From Lobosporangium transversale (lineage: Eukaryota > Mortierellomycota > Mortierellomycetes > Mortierellales > Mortierellaceae): a DNA stretch of 64,000 bases. The stretch lies in contig NW_019029055.1 in the NCBI RefSeq assembly GCF_002105155.1, positions 1 to 64,000 on the forward strand. Direction: 5' to 3'. The position numbers and the translations under genes are program-made. Shown piece by piece: positions 1 through 12,620 of this stretch (the first letter of the stretch is position 1; the number at the start of each line of letters is the position of its first letter). The notes beneath the pieces are model-generated. The model ran no database searches. It was not told the DNA's origin and saw nothing but the letters and a program-made list of their open reading frames with translations.

Positions 1-399
1 AATCCACCAACCTCCGAACAACAACAATCATCATCAACATCGATCTGCGTAGTGAACCATGCTTTTGGCAAATGGACTGTCATACCAGTGCCGAAGAAAG
101 AACAGCTGCTAGAGCCTACAGAACAAAAATGTCAACATGACCACGACCATGACCATGATCATAGTGACTCTTCACATGGAACATGTGGTCAAGGCCTAGA
201 ATTACAGATGCATCTTATAGTGATGGGAGACCTCTGGAGTGTCAAACATAAGCTCATTTATGGATGTGGTTCAGCATACCCAAGCGGGCGAGTAGTTTGC
301 GCCTTCAGATCCGGACGGGAAACTATTGAGTGGTCCAAGCCTTTGCCAACAACATACGATGAATTTATAACAGAGCAAGCAGCGTTAAAACGCAAATAA
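1..399 (+). CDS. 3' end of an unrecognised protein gene (partial)
   Basis: An open frame runs from the first base to a TAA at 397-399, so this is the C-terminal part of a gene that begins outside the window. About 132 residues are visible. The first part is rich in Q and S, a His-Asp run (four HD pairs) lies near the middle, and the end is a compact stretch rich in V, L, W and Y that looks folded. I do not recognise the family. A T-rich tract follows the stop and probably belongs to the 3' UTR. It converges on the WDR92-like gene, whose stop lies about 70 bp away on the other strand. Confidence 0.55.
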   Translation, partial: NPPTSEQQQSSSTSICVVNHAFGKWTVIPVPKKEQLLEPTEQKCQHDHDHDHDHSDSSHGTCGQGLELQMHLIVMGDLWSVKHKLIYGCGSAYPSGRVVCAFRSGRETIEWSKPLPTTYDEFITEQAALKRK

Positions 400-470
400 G
401 AGATTTTTTTTTTTATTTTTTTTTTTTATTTTAAGAAAATATATAGAGAAAAATAAAATAATGCTAGAAC

Positions 471-1693
471 TTAGAGTTGGATCATTCCGACTTGAAGATT
501 ATTGTCTAGATCAGATCCTACAAACATGCCTTCCAAATTCTCGTTAAACTCGAGTGATAAGATGCCTTGGGTCGACATTTTTTGTGATCCAAGAGATGTT
601 GCCTTTGTTGCCTTTTCTCCATGTTTGTACCTAATATAATAATAATATTGTATCGATGAAAAAAAAAAAAAAGAACATGACTTTTGTACTCTTGTGATGG
701 AAAAAAAAAAAAAAAAAAAAGCGCTTCAACTTACATGTGGATTTTGCCGCCCCCATCGGTTACAGTGAGGATATCAGGCCTTTGAGGTATATGACGAACT
801 TGCCAGAGCGTACTATCTTCGCCAGACTGCACTTGGATCACATTATCTTTCACATCGGCTGTCTCCGTCGTTTGCTCAACTGCTAAAGTAAATGTGTGGA
901 GTGTACCATCCAATGTCGTTGCAGTCAGTATACTAGGTTTACCCTGTCTCTTGTCAAACTCAACGGAGCAAACGCCGTGACCGATATTCCGCTCAAAGAT
1001 GGGACGGTACATTCGAATATCCACCATCCGGACATCCCCATTGTCGTAACCAATCGCAATCAACAGGTCATCCGAGTCCATACCCGTGGCTCCAAGGGCT
1101 ACTGACCAGGCATCGGCCTCCTTTTGACCCTTTGTTCGAGACATGTTAGAAATGGGTAGGACTTCTTTTGTCTCCTTATGGTTTTGACGCATGTCCCAAA
1201 GCTTTACAGATCCGTCACGACATCCAGTGACATATTCAGGTCGACCTGTCTGTGAACCAGTTCCATCCATGCAGTTGATGACGTCTTCATGTGCTTTGAA
1301 AGTGTTTAGGGGCACCTCTGTTCTTGAGAGATCCCAAAGTCCAACGTGCCCTTCAAAGTCGCCGGTGATGAGATTGGGTAAGGAGGAGGAGCGTGCACTG
1401 GCACGAAATGTACCAGACTTAAACTGTACTCTTTTCTCGGTTTCAGAGTGAAGAAGCAGCGTTGGAATAACATGATCCGAAGTCTTTGCTGTTGCTGTTG
1501 TTGCTGTTGAAGAGACCTTGGGGGAGGAAAGAGGATTAGTGGTCAGAGCATGGACTTGAATGACGCCAAATCCGGTGTCATTAGATCCGAGGGAGCATAT
1601 CCTATTCGTGCCAGGAATCCAAAGGGCTTGGAATGCTGTGAAGGAAATGCTCTTTTGACTGATCAGCGAGACAGAGGCTGTGCATGTGGACAT
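471..1693 (-). CDS. WDR92: WD40-repeat protein of the WDR92/DNAAF10 (Monad) type, two exons
   Basis: Exons are 1693-735 and 630-471, joined across an intron with a GTAAGT donor and a TTAG acceptor (phase 2). The product is 372 aa; human WDR92 is about 357 aa. Visible WD signatures include GDFEGHVGLWDL, VTGCRDGSVKLWDMRQ, IGYDNGDVRMVDIR and NIGHGVCSVEFD, which match the family closely, as does STLWQVRHIPQ near the end. The short last exon restores the C-terminal repeats, so the first open frame alone would be truncated. In the family, WDR92 works with the R2TP/prefoldin-like co-chaperone in assembling axonemal dynein; that role is known of relatives, not shown here. It is divergent from the HECT gene. 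Confidence 0.85.
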
Positions 1694-2235
1694 GAGAGGC
1701 TATGAATATTATTATTTCTATTGGTGATGATTGATCACTCAAGCACGAGAGAACATATTTGACAATTGTTTCATTCAGAAAAGAAAAAAAGTGTGTCGTA
1801 TGACTGCTTGCTTGGTAAATACATCAATACATTAAAAATGTAATTGGTTGTTCAGGCATTTCTTGATGTTGATGCTCTCATCACTTTTTCCATTAATACA
1901 TTCTATTTACTTCTGTCTGCTTCTCTCTTCTCTTACTCTTTTACTCTTTTATCTTTTACTCCCCATTCGCTCTCGCTCTCTTCCGCAGCTACGCACACTC
2001 ACCTTACCCCCCGATAAAAATGTAATATACATTCCTTGACATCTCTCATATTTCTTACTCCTTACCCAAACAAATCATTACATGATAAATATCCATTCTC
2101 ATACCTCACTCTCATTCCGTACCATTAACACAAGCAATCGAAACAGCTGACAAAACAAACACATCCCTATTCATTCAGAAATAGATCACATCCATTCGAG
2201 CTACTCCTCGCATCACCTAGATCAACTACAAGATT
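1694..2235. promoter_or_regulatory. Divergent intergenic region of the WDR92-like and HECT genes
   Basis: A 540-bp gap separates the two start codons. It is AT-rich with long CT-rich tracts (about 1905-1990) on the + strand just before the HECT gene, typical of fungal promoters and 5' UTRs. I see no clear TATA box or named operator. A shared bidirectional promoter is inferred from geometry only. Confidence 0.4.
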
Positions 2236-5200
2236 ATGCCCTCACAACAACAACCGCATCTTCTCAGCACTCCAAAATTAGGGCTCGAAAGAGAGCGAGA
2301 CATGATGGGCCCATCTACTGCTACTCAGGATTGGAATCCTCCTCCTGCCAGTAACACTAATGGCAATCCAAACAACAACGGAGGCATTAGCATCAACATG
2401 TCCAACACAGGGTCTACCTCTCCTTCATCCAATTCATCAGGCATTTCTAGTTCCCACTCAAGAAACAGACGAGGCTCTTCTTCTGCCAGTACCTCCTCGT
2501 CCTCGTCCTCTTCACTCCTAAGTTATTCATCGCCTCACGTATCATCGGCGTCGTCATCACACCACTCACTCACAATGGTTTTTGATACACAGGCTTTTAC
2601 ATCCGTCATGGACAACCAAAGGACACCTCCCAGAACCTTCTCAGGAAGAGCGAATGATATGGTTGAGAATCATTATACCGAACCTAGCGGATCTGTTCAT
2701 CTTGAAAGACAACAGTTCACGGATAGAACGTCTCCACAGTCTGTTCAATATACCCAACTGCCATCAACCCCAGTCAACAATGACTCGAATTTTTATGAAT
2801 CAAATACAGAATACCCAAGGCGACGACACCGAACGCAATCTTCACAAAATAAGCTGCAGGTACATACGCCCTCAGTTCAGTTGGCCCTTGCTAACCCAAC
2901 CCTCTCAAAGAGCCTCTCAAGCTCACCAGCACCAAGTCGAACAGGCTCAGAACTAGACGGCCAGGCACGTGCCAAACACACATTCGAACGTAATGTCCGA
3001 CGTTACTATTACCAGCTTACAGTGGGTTGTCAACAATCTACTTGCACCAACCGGCTTTGTCGATCCAGCAAATCCTCACCCAAAATGACAAAAGATGCAG
3101 CAGCGGTCCTTGCTGTGCAACTTGCTGCCAGACCCCGACTCTTTTTTTGTACTAATTGTCCATCAGAGCCCGTCATTCTCTTGCCAGACTCACCCCTGCC
3201 TACCATGGCTGCTACAACTCATTCTCGGTCATCATCACAAAAGCGTCGAAGCCTTTCAAGTAAAATCATGGCTTCGAAAATCAACAATACAACACCTGCT
3301 CATGCAGCTTCAGTAGAGGATTTTGGAAGTCTTAAGGACCGACGGCTTTATGAACCTAACGAGTACTCAAAATCGGTCCCCTCATTCTCCGTCTCTCACA
3401 TTCTCTCACCTATGAAGCCCTCACAGCCAACGTCTCCCCTTCGTAGCAGAGATGGGTCCCCAACCAATGTACGTACTTCACCGCCGCCACCGTTGGAACG
3501 TGCAGGAACACCACTGTTTCGATCTTTGCTCTCAGTTTCACCATTCTCCACCATGTTTTCCCCTGGAAATTCAGAGGCCTATCCATCTTCATCACCCCGT
3601 CGAGCTGATCAGATTGAGACCCATGGAATACCAATGGGGCGCTCTTCTCGATCAACTCAGAGGGCCAGAAGGTTCAAATCAACCAACAATGCTTTTCATA
3701 AAGTTGAAGGATCACCATCAAGGACAGAAGCAACATCTTCGGATAACGGATTTAAAACGCCGCATCAACAGCGATCATTTAGCCCCGTGCATTCTCATCC
3801 TGACAGACCACCAAAATTTGTTGTTAAAAAAAAGAAAAGTTTTCGTATTCCTCCATCTCTACGCAAGGATGGGATGCAGGCAATGGATGAGGGACAGGAT
3901 CGCCATGGAGGTAGCACCACACTTTTGGGCGAGGACGTCGTCGGGCTAGGGTATTCAGCAAAGATGCTTCGCAGTCCTCGTACTATGGGTCTATCTCAAT
4001 TTTTCCACTCTGCAGCACAGGATGAAGGAGCTCCAATGAAGAGGAATCAAAAGCATAGGCGGGAAATATCAACCCCACATAGTACCAAAAACACAGCCTT
4101 TCAACCAATATTCGGCTCCAGCAGGGATCCTGATAGCGATGGATCTTACACTTCATCATCAACTGATGATGAATGCAAATATTCAGTGGATACAGATCTT
4201 AATGATCAAAAGCCTTTCGATCAAAGTCAGTTACACCATCAGCCTGGACGCACAATAGACATTTCATCGTCTCAACCCCTTTCGGATCACTCGGAGCAGA
4301 AGACTCTAGGCCAAACCCCCTATACCTACTCACGAAGCACACACTGGCGAGACTCTTCAAGCTCAACTAGTTCTGATGGAGATAGTATTGTTTGTCGAGA
4401 TTGGTCAACACATACACCAGCTCTGGATAGTGCTAGTTCTTACGGCGGTCTTTCATCACCACTGCCGCCATTGCCGTCGTCTTCATCATCTAGCAGGAGA
4501 TCCTCTATAAGTGAGGCTCAAGAATCGAAGGTTGTACTTCCCTATTTGAATTTGCAGCTGCTACGACAGGCTATTAAGACATACAACTCCTCCTCACCTG
4601 ATCTCGGTTCTCGATCACCAGAGCTTTTGATATGTAAGGGATTCCAGCCTATGAAGGCTACAGGGATGCAGACTCCTGAGGAAGAGGATAGACTCTTGTA
4701 CACGACATCCAATTACCTTGATTCGGAATACGAAAGAAATATGGACAACAGCATCAAATCTCTCTCACTCCTAGAGCTTGGAGACGATGATCAGGAATTT
4801 GTACTAGAATATCAAACATTTGCGGCGGCCAAACCTGTGCTCTCTGAAGACGAGAGTGTTCGATCATTGGAAAGTATAGATGGGGACAGTGACCCGAAAC
4901 TGGATGTCGATCAGATTAACCTATCAAGCAAAGAGGGTACACTTTCACCTTTTTCAAGTTCAGATGTCGACGATCCCATTTCTCATTCCAGATTTGGATC
5001 TCCCTCTCGTTCCACAGTTTCGTCCTCAGCATGTCTTGAGGAAGGCGATTCGACATTCTTGGTGGACTCTTTGCGTTCCGTATTTTCGTCCGCATCTGCT
5101 TTAGGCTCCAGTTTCCTGGTGAATGAAGATAGCTGTGAACTCGAAGAGGAATCATCTCATACAAGGATCATCGTCGGAGGCATTAATTTGGAGGCTTTGC

Positions 5201-5425
5201 GAGAGTGTTATGAGATGTTGATTGAACTCAAACCTCGAACCATTTTCGCGATCCAGGTGACTAATTCCATGGAGATTCTGTTGGCTCGATTAGAGCTGGA
5301 ACAGGAGGCTGCAAATGGGTACAAAACTTGGACGGAGCAGGAGATGAGAGCTATCATCATTCTTCTCATGGTTAGTAATTGATTTTTTGTAACTTTGGTT
5401 TCCATCCAACAGTTTTATATGTGTT

Positions 5426-5460
<35 letters not shown>

Positions 5461-6711
5461 TTTTGTTTTGTTCAAAAGAATCCCTTCCTGTTTGAGCAAC
5501 CCTATCAAGAAACTCTTCTTCGTCGTATTTTGTTGATATTCACAGCGTTCTCAGATACCGGCACTCTGAAACAATGGCTTTCATACATGGACGAAGAAGG
5601 GATGGCACAATTGGTGACACTATTCAAAATGTATCTCTCAGCCCATTTTACGCCTCGACCTACAGGTGCCAACCATCCAGCAATCTGCGCAGTAAAGGGC
5701 TTAAGCATCCTCTATGAGGCAAATAATATTGGTGCACGTCGTGAACAGGAAAAGCAAAGACGCTTAGCTATCAAGAAGGCTATGGAAGGTAGACAGACAG
5801 CTATCCCACAGGCTCCGTCCACCATTTCATATAAATACTTTTATTCTGGCGTCATGGAGGCATTGAAGTTCAAGGATGAATACCAAATCTGGCGTGAAGG
5901 ATGGGGCAAAAGGTATGGTATCATAATGAAACCACATGGACACCAAACCGTCATTGTTATATACTATGCTATACTATACTATACTATTCTGTACTAAATG
6001 TTGGATACGGTCAACTGTTTTATTATGCTTGGTAATATTATAGCTCGGACCAAAAAGCATTTTCATATTTCGATTACCCTTTCCTTCTTTCACCAACATC
6101 CAAATCTCATATTCTAAATCTGGACGCTTTGACACAGATGGCGGGCCACTATGAGGAAGCATGTGTTCGTCATGCGCTTGCGGACCACGCACAGCGTCTC
6201 CTTCCCGAGACAATGACAGCATCTACCCGAGAATTTCAGAAAGGAATAAGAGCTGGATCATCGCCATACCTTGTTCTTGAGCTCAGTCGCAGCCGCCTTG
6301 TGGAAGAAGCGTTTGAGCAGATCACTAGGAAACATTCGGATTTGAAGAAGCCTCTCAAAGTGGCCTTTGTTGATGTTGGAGAAGAGGGGATGGATCAAGG
6401 AGGTGTGACCAAGGAATTCTTTCAGATCATTGTTGAAAAGGTTTTTGATGCACAGTTTGGGCTGTTCAAGGAACTGGAAGAAGGACGTTGTTGGTGGTTT
6501 GAGGGTGTTTTAGATGGATCAAGTCATGTGGAGATGACAGAGAAGGATATCCGGATGAGACTAGTGGAATATGAGTTGGTGGGTATCCTTGTTGGATTAG
6601 CACTGTATAATGGTGTAATCCTGGGTGTTCGATTCCCGACTGTCGTCTATCGCAAACTGCTAGGATGGGAAATTAGTCTTGACTCGTTCATGGAATCTTT
6701 TCCGGTATGCA

Positions 6712-6745
<34 letters not shown>

Positions 6746-7602
6746 CTCAAGTAGTTGTTATTTATTTGATTTTGCTAGAATATGCCACTAACTTGGTCAT
6801 TTCTTTATTCTTCTTCTTTTAGGCTTTGGGTCAAGGGTTAGGACAAATGCTTACATGGACAGACGGGGATGTGTACGATGTTTTCATGCGCGAATTCGAG
6901 ATCTCTTATGAACACATGGGGCAAGTCACGACTCTTCCTCTTGTACCGGGAGGACATGACATTCCAGTGACGAATGAGAACCGAGAGGAATATGTCCAAG
7001 CATACATGAACCATTATGTCCATCAACATATCCAACAAGAATTTGAGGCATTCCAACGAGGATTTGAGAAGATTTGTGGTGGGGAGGCGCTTAAGGTATG
7101 GGAGGCTCGAAAATTGAAAATTTGCGTAAACACTCAGAATAAGGAATCATAAAAGAAAAAAGGTCTTAACTTTTTTTTTTTTTTTCTTTTTTTTTTTTTT
7201 TCCTCCAATGAATAGCTTTTACGACCAGAAGAATTGGAGCTTTTGCTCTGTGGGAACTCTGATCTGGATATGCACGATCTTGAAGCAAGCTGTCTATATG
7301 ATGATGGGTATAGTCCAAATCACACTCTGATTAAGGAATTTTGGGAGATTGTTCATGAAGACTTTACAGCGGAACAACACAAACAGCTGTTGGTGTTCGT
7401 GACAGGGAGTGATCGGGTGCCGATTAGAGGACTGAAGGATTTGATGTTTGTGATCCAGAGGAACGGTCCGGATTCGGATCGGTTACCGACGGCCTTGACG
7501 TGCTTTTCACGGTTGTTGCTTCCAGAGTATTCGAGCAAAAAGAAGATGAAGGAGCGTTTAGTGACAGCGATTGAGAATTCAAACGGCTTTGGACTTGTTT
7601 GA
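2236..7602 (+). CDS. UBE3A-like: HECT-type E3 ubiquitin ligase of the UBE3A/E6AP type, five exons
   Basis: Exons read 2236-5370, 5479-5912, 6044-6704, 6823-7095 and 7216-7602, all with GT-AG borders, giving 1629 aa. The first ~240 residues are Ser/Thr/Gln-rich and probably disordered. Residues ~245-300 match the AZUL zinc finger of E6AP (RYYYQLTVGC, then C-x4-C, then a later Cys). The HECT domain occupies the last ~400 residues: KVAFVDVGEEGMDQGGVTKEF, LALYNGVILGVRFP, the LLRPEELELLLCG block and the catalytic Cys in LTCFSRLLLPEYSS, 33 residues from the end. HECT ligases take ubiquitin from an E2 onto this Cys and pass it to a substrate. At 1629 aa it is nearly twice human UBE3A because of the long N-terminal region. 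Introns 1, 3 and 4 contain long T-runs. Confidence 0.9.
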
Positions 7603-7623
7603 GCAGAGAATTTTTTTTTATTT

Positions 7624-7826
7624 TTTATTTTATTTTATTTTATTTTATTTTATTTTATTTTATTTTATTTTATTTTATTTTATTTTATTTTATTTTATTT
7701 TATTTTATTTTATTTTATTTTATTTTATTTTATTTTATTTTATTTTATTTTATTTTATTTTATTTTATTTTATTTTATTTTATTTTATTTTATTTTATTT
7801 TATTTTATTTTATTTTATTTTATTTT
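7624..7826 (+). repeat. (TTTTA)n microsatellite, about 40 copies
   Basis: A nearly perfect TTTTA pentamer run starts about 20 bp after the HECT stop codon and ends in TTGCAGG, followed by more T-runs. The frames through it translate to F/Y/I/L low-complexity peptides and are not genes. It may lie in the HECT 3' UTR. Confidence 0.95.
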
Positions 7827-8081
7827 GCAGGTTGTTTTTTCTCTCTTTTTTTTTTTTTTTTTTATTTTAAACCCTTTTTTTTAGAGAAAAGAAAGATTGT
7901 AATAAAGAATTATTTATTTGATCTACTAAACAAAGAATAGGGTTTCAAAATCGGTTTATTTGGAAAAATTTATTTGCCAAAAAAGATCCCTTTTCTTTTT
8001 ATCAAGAGCATTCCAAAAAAAAAAAAAAAAAAAAAAAAGAGAACATTCCTTCATCTCCAATTCACACTTTCCGATATAAAA

Positions 8082-8944
8082 ATGCCGTTCAATTCTGATC
8101 GCCGAAAACTTTTCTCGGAGCTCGAACTTGCCTTTGGAATTGGTACTGGAATGGTAACGCTCTATACCAACCGTAATTTGCAAGCCTTGTGGGACATGAA
8201 GAATGACTGGATTGTCTGACCAGACGCCAAAAGGAGGAGAGAGCTAGTCCAAGTCATGAAGGAGGAAGGCCTTCCCGGCTGCATTGGGTGCATCGATGGG
8301 ACTACCCTTGCTCTTGCACAAAAGCCTGCCATAAATGGAGAAGTTTACTTTGACCGCAAGAAGAGGTTTGGATACACTTGAATACCTTGTTATGACCGTT
8401 ATCAATTTCAGCACAGAGGCTATTAATCATTTCATTATTAGATATTCCGTTCCAATGCAGGTTATCTGCGATGTAGATAAGCATATCATCGGAATACATG
8501 TTGGTTTCCCCTGGTTCCTGGGGTGATTCCGCTGTTTTCAAAGAGCTGCCTCGTTACCAACAACCATCTCGATTCTTCTCGCCTGGAGAACACCTTCTTT
8601 CGGACTCAGCATATGACTTATCAAGGACTTGTGTCCCCCCCCCCCTCCATACCATACAAGGTTCCTGTAACAAACAAAATTGAAAATAGGGAATTCAGTT
8701 ATTGGGTTGCAAAAGCTCGCGTCAGGATCGAGCATTGCATCGGAATCTTGAAGTCTCGATGGGGCTCCTTACGGGAGATGAGACAACAAATCCGATCCGA
8801 GGCAGATATGCAGATTCTAGTTCGATGGGTAAGGTGCTGTGTAACTTCATAACATGCTCGCAAGTCTCGGAGATGCATGGGAGGGAAATGTACTTGGAGG
8901 ACATTTTTGAAGAAGGCAATCCAGTGCCCCCAGCAAGGAATTGA
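8082..8944 (+). pseudogene. Decayed PIF/Harbinger transposase (DDE_Tnp_4 type)
   Basis: Several frames must be joined to follow the protein. The pieces in order are an N-terminal fragment (FNSDRRKLFSELELAFGIGT), GCIGCIDGTTLAL with the first catalytic Asp, a region ending GDSAVFKELP, HLLSDSAYDL with the second Asp, and VRIEHCIGILKSRWGSL with the Glu. This order matches the Harbinger DDE domain. Frameshifts and a stop after about residue 45 show it is dead. The adjacent convergent Myb-like gene (9072-10480) is the usual second gene of such elements. I did not find convincing terminal inverted repeats. Confidence 0.75.
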
Positions 8945-9071
8945 GAAGAGCGTTAATGATTTTAGAGAGGAGGATTTGAAGAAAATGAGTTTGGAAATAA
9001 AGTATGCAAAGGGATTGTTATCTTTGCGAAATTAAAGACGAAAATAATAAATATGACAATATATATATATA

Positions 9072-10480
9072 TTAAGGAAGCAATTTTATTAATGACTGAA
9101 TCTGTTCGATGGTCATGCCTTGTTCGATCGCTGATTTCATCAGCAGCATAGTTTGTACTTTGAAGTTTTGCTCCATCTTTTGCTTCTCAATCTCAATCTT
9201 CTGCTTCTCTCGCGCATCCTCCTTCTCCATTTTCTGCTTTTCAAGTTCAAGTTTCCGGTCTTCCCTCTTCATTTGCTCTTCAATCTTTTGTTTTTCGAGT
9301 ATCATTCGCTTTTTGTCCAGCTCTAGCCTCATCATTTCTATATTTTCTTTGGCTTTAGATGAAAAATATTAGAGCACTTTTATACCAATTGTGGATGTTG
9401 ATTAAAAATAAAAAAAAAAAAAAAAAAAAAAAATGCTCAATTGATTGGTTAGGCCTTACCACTGATAAGTTCAAACGATGAATAGAATGATTTTCTTGGC
9501 GTCTCCGGAAAACTACCCAGATTTAGTGTCGGCGGCTTTCTGCGTTCTTCTATCACCCGGGACCGCTTCCTGGCGACTGAAGATTGCAACGATCCAGCAA
9601 CGGTCAATTTTCGCTTCCGGTTACTATGCAGCACGGACGATGAGATGGAAGAGATGGAAGGGATGGAAAGATCACTAATGTCCTTGCTGCTCTCATCATT
9701 GAGATCAGTTCCCTCTCCTTTTGCTCCCATGTCAGATTCAGTGCCAGCACTAAAGTCATCATAAAAGCTATTATCAAAGGCATTATCAGCTAGGGTGCTA
9801 TCTCCAAGAAACTGGTCATTCTCAATCGCTTCTTGATTTCCAATCGGTTTGTTGAGATCCATAACCTCCTCTTCCTCACCGATCAATCGACGACATGGAA
9901 CCTTTTCAATGTCTTCCTGGCTATTTTCCGAACCATTTTCACATCCGGAACCAAATGTGAACAGAGGAGCGACATTTGCCCTTGGATCAAAGAGAGCATC
10001 CGTTCTCGCATAACAGATGCACATTTTTTCGAGCTTGTGCTTAGTTGTGTAGATCCCTTTTTTGCGATCCTCGTCAGTCACACCAAACCCTGTCTGGTTT
10101 TCCAACTTTTTGGTTTCTGTAAAAAGCTTAAGATGTCGACGGAAACGCTCTTGCACAGATTTGGTATTAAGTGAGTCTCTACCTTTGTTTTGCTTCGACA
10201 CAACTTGCGCCAAAGTTGCCCAGCCTCGGTAAGAAGACTGATGAGGCTTGCCAATAATTGTTTGACCTCCGTAACCAAACACAGACTTAAAATTTGGAGG
10301 ATACTCTAACCATGTCAGAATGCTCTCGATATCCTGCTTTGTGAAGCGCCCCTTGGGCGTCTTTGTAATCGCAGTCGGTACTTTGGAAGAAGAATCGGCT
10401 GCTGCAGAAACTTCCTTAGGCTGTTCATTCTGTGACAAAGTAGATGACTGAGAGATTTCAGATCGCTTCATGATGTACAT
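9072..10480 (-). CDS. Myb/SANT-like accessory protein of a Harbinger element, two exons
   Basis: Exon 1 is 10480-9460 and exon 2 is 9352-9072, spliced at GTAAGG and CTAAAG (phase 1), for 433 aa. Residues ~45-170 contain a fungal Myb/SANT-like DNA-binding module (ILTWLEYPPNFKSVFG, RGWATLAQVV, VQERFRRHLKLF, LENQTGFG). An acidic linker and a basic patch (NRKRKL, RKRSR, probable nuclear signal) follow. Exon 2 is an almost pure Lys/Glu coiled coil of about 85 residues. In PIF/Harbinger elements a Myb-like partner helps the transposase bind DNA and enter the nucleus; assigning that role here rests on its position beside the decayed transposase. The frame is intact, in contrast with its neighbour. 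Confidence 0.7.
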
Positions 10481-10777
10481 GTGTGATTACTTGTGAGAAG
10501 GTCAAGAGCCTCAGTTTTTGTTTTTTCGAAAATACGCCCAATTCTGGAGGCGCATTTCATATTCACTGACTGGCCTTTTTGTTGACTGTGTTTTTTAGAA
10601 AGAGACGCGCCAATTTATTTGGGCCAAATGCTTAATTTTGAAACCCCACAAATGAATAGCTTTTCTTCTTCTCTGCTCAAAAAGTGATTTTATAGGGGGT
10701 AATTGTGTCTTTTCATTTCTGCAAAATGGACTTCGTGCGATGAAAGCACGATATTGAGGCTTTTCAAGCTGTGAAAG

Positions 10778-10810
<33 letters not shown>

Positions 10811-10859
10811 ATCCCAACAAAGCGACAGAAGCGAGCTTGATCACTCTTCTACTGCTCAA
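10481..10859. other. Gap without a recognisable gene
   Basis: AT-rich sequence with an A-run at about 10780-10809. It could hold the promoter of the Myb-like gene on the left. I see no open frame with recognisable content and no clear repeat. Confidence 0.5.
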
Positions 10860-11507
10860 GAACAACAAACCATCAATCAAAATGAAAATGAAAATGAAGC
10901 GCCTCTGATTAGGACTCGCCCATTGTATGCCAACAACAAATCTGCTCAACCAACGCGTGTACATCAACACTGGCACCAGCAGCAGGAAATTCAACGTCAT
11001 CAGCAAATTCATCAATTTCAACACCATCAACAGTTGCATCTTTCGCAGCACGGTCGACAGCGCCCTGTAGTCCAGGTAATGTGAAGCTTGTTGTCTTTGT
11101 TCGATCAATTAAAGGTAATCGAGAAAGTTTAACCAAATCCATTTCGCTCCATTGTTGTAGAACGTTGGGGGGTTCACCTCTCTCTTTCATCCCAACCTCC
11201 GCTCTACTTTATCTATCCAACCCGGGCTATCCTGTGGCAAACTTTCAGACCGAGTTTACCCGCTCCACTTTCTCCTGCTTCCTCCTTCCGCTCCCCTACT
11301 CCCCCTACTCATTCTTTGTCTCCGCCTCCTCTTGGTGCGATGTCCTCCATTTCATCGGGCTCGAACGCCTACCACGTTGAGCTGTCTGGACAACCTTCAC
11401 GAACAAATCTTAAACGTAAAGCGGCGACAGTGACACACGACTCTTTGGCGTCTCGCAAACGACCATCTTCGTCATCGTTACAGTCATCAGAGTTAAAGAC
11501 ACAGTAA
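10860..11507 (+). pseudogene. Gln/His- and Pro/Ser-rich coding remnant, possibly two exons
   Basis: From about 10863 a + strand frame encodes an N/E-rich start, then a Gln/His-rich run (HQHWHQQQ, HQQIHQFQHHQQLHL) ending at a possible GTAATG donor near 11079. A second stretch near 11165-11507 is Pro/Ser-rich, contains a basic NLKRKA patch and ends SSLQSSELKTQ before a stop. It may be the N-terminal part of the degenerate accessory gene that follows. No family is recognised and no start codon is certain. Confidence 0.35.
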
Positions 11508-11639
11508 GGCATTTCAGGTAGAGGGCCATCATTCTCTTTCAAAAAAGAGCACGAAACATATATTGCTAGGCAGATGGCGCTTCCCGAAAATTAGCCAATT
11601 TTAACAGCAAGAGGAAAGGCAAAAAAAGATCGCCGATCG

Positions 11640-12620
11640 AAACGAGATGTGAGGGCTCAACAAGAAATTCACTACAGAAGAAAGCAAACTGGAGATTGGC
11701 GAAAGCCAAGTAAAAAACAAAGTGGAAGCCATGTATAGGATCTTTTGCAAGGAATGCACTTTTTACAATTCAACTGAAAATAGTGATAAACCTGATGGCC
11801 TAACCATAGACGAACAGACGAATTATAGATGTCACTATTTCTTCATCCTGTTCGAGGCTGGTTCAATATCAGGCGATGATGATATCGTTGTTCATGATAA
11901 CGAATCATTTGTCCCTCCCCCCCATGACGCGTCGGGCCAGTGTCAAGGTTGATGTCGTCCAGAATAACGTTGAAGATGTGGAATGGTCAGATACTGAAAG
12001 TAGCACGAGCGAAGACAATGACGAAAACAACGATGATGGTAACAACGGTGGTGACGATGATGTTGGCCCTGGTGACTACGGAAGACGCGCAACATCAGCA
12101 GCCTCGACTATTGTTACAATAAAGTCAACAAAGTCAACAAAGCCAATAATGAAATCAAACCAGGAAACGTTGTCAGCCCCACCAAAGACAAAAGGATCAC
12201 AGCAAAATGACATAATTCAAGTGGTGAATTTTATGCGCGAGACCGAAAAAACAAAAGTGGAAATGATAATCAAAAAAATGGAAATAGAAAGAATCAGGAT
12301 AAAAATGGAGGAGGAAAGAGAAAAAAAGTAGGCTAAAAATTGAGGAAGAAAGGCATTCGATTTATAAGAGAGAGCGCGAGCTGGAACTACGGGGCCGTGA
12401 ACTGGAATTACAAGAGAGAGAGAGCTTAAATTGGCATTAGAAAAAAGAAAATTGCAATTCCCAGAAAGTGACGCCCGCAGTATTACTAATGTGAATGTTT
12501 ACAATCCCAGGTCCAGGTCCAACAGTGCTTCGCCAACTAGGTTTGGTACAGCTCATAATAATAGTCAAGTTGTTCGAAACACTCTTCATACTCTTCATAG
12601 GAGATTCTTATTTCTATAGT
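11640..12620 (+). pseudogene. Degenerate Myb/SANT-like accessory gene of the second Harbinger set
   Basis: Readable pieces in successive frames are a Myb-like block (NKKFTTEESKLEIG, then VKNKVEAMYRIFCKE), a YFFILFEAGS stretch, an acidic Asp/Asn-rich region and a Lys/Glu coiled coil (MIIKKMEIERIRIKMEEERE, then RERELELRGRELELQERE). The layout of Myb block, acidic linker and coiled coil parallels the intact gene at 9072-10480. At least two frameshifts and several stops interrupt it. It converges on the transposase at 12698-13582, the same arrangement as the first set. Confidence 0.55.
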
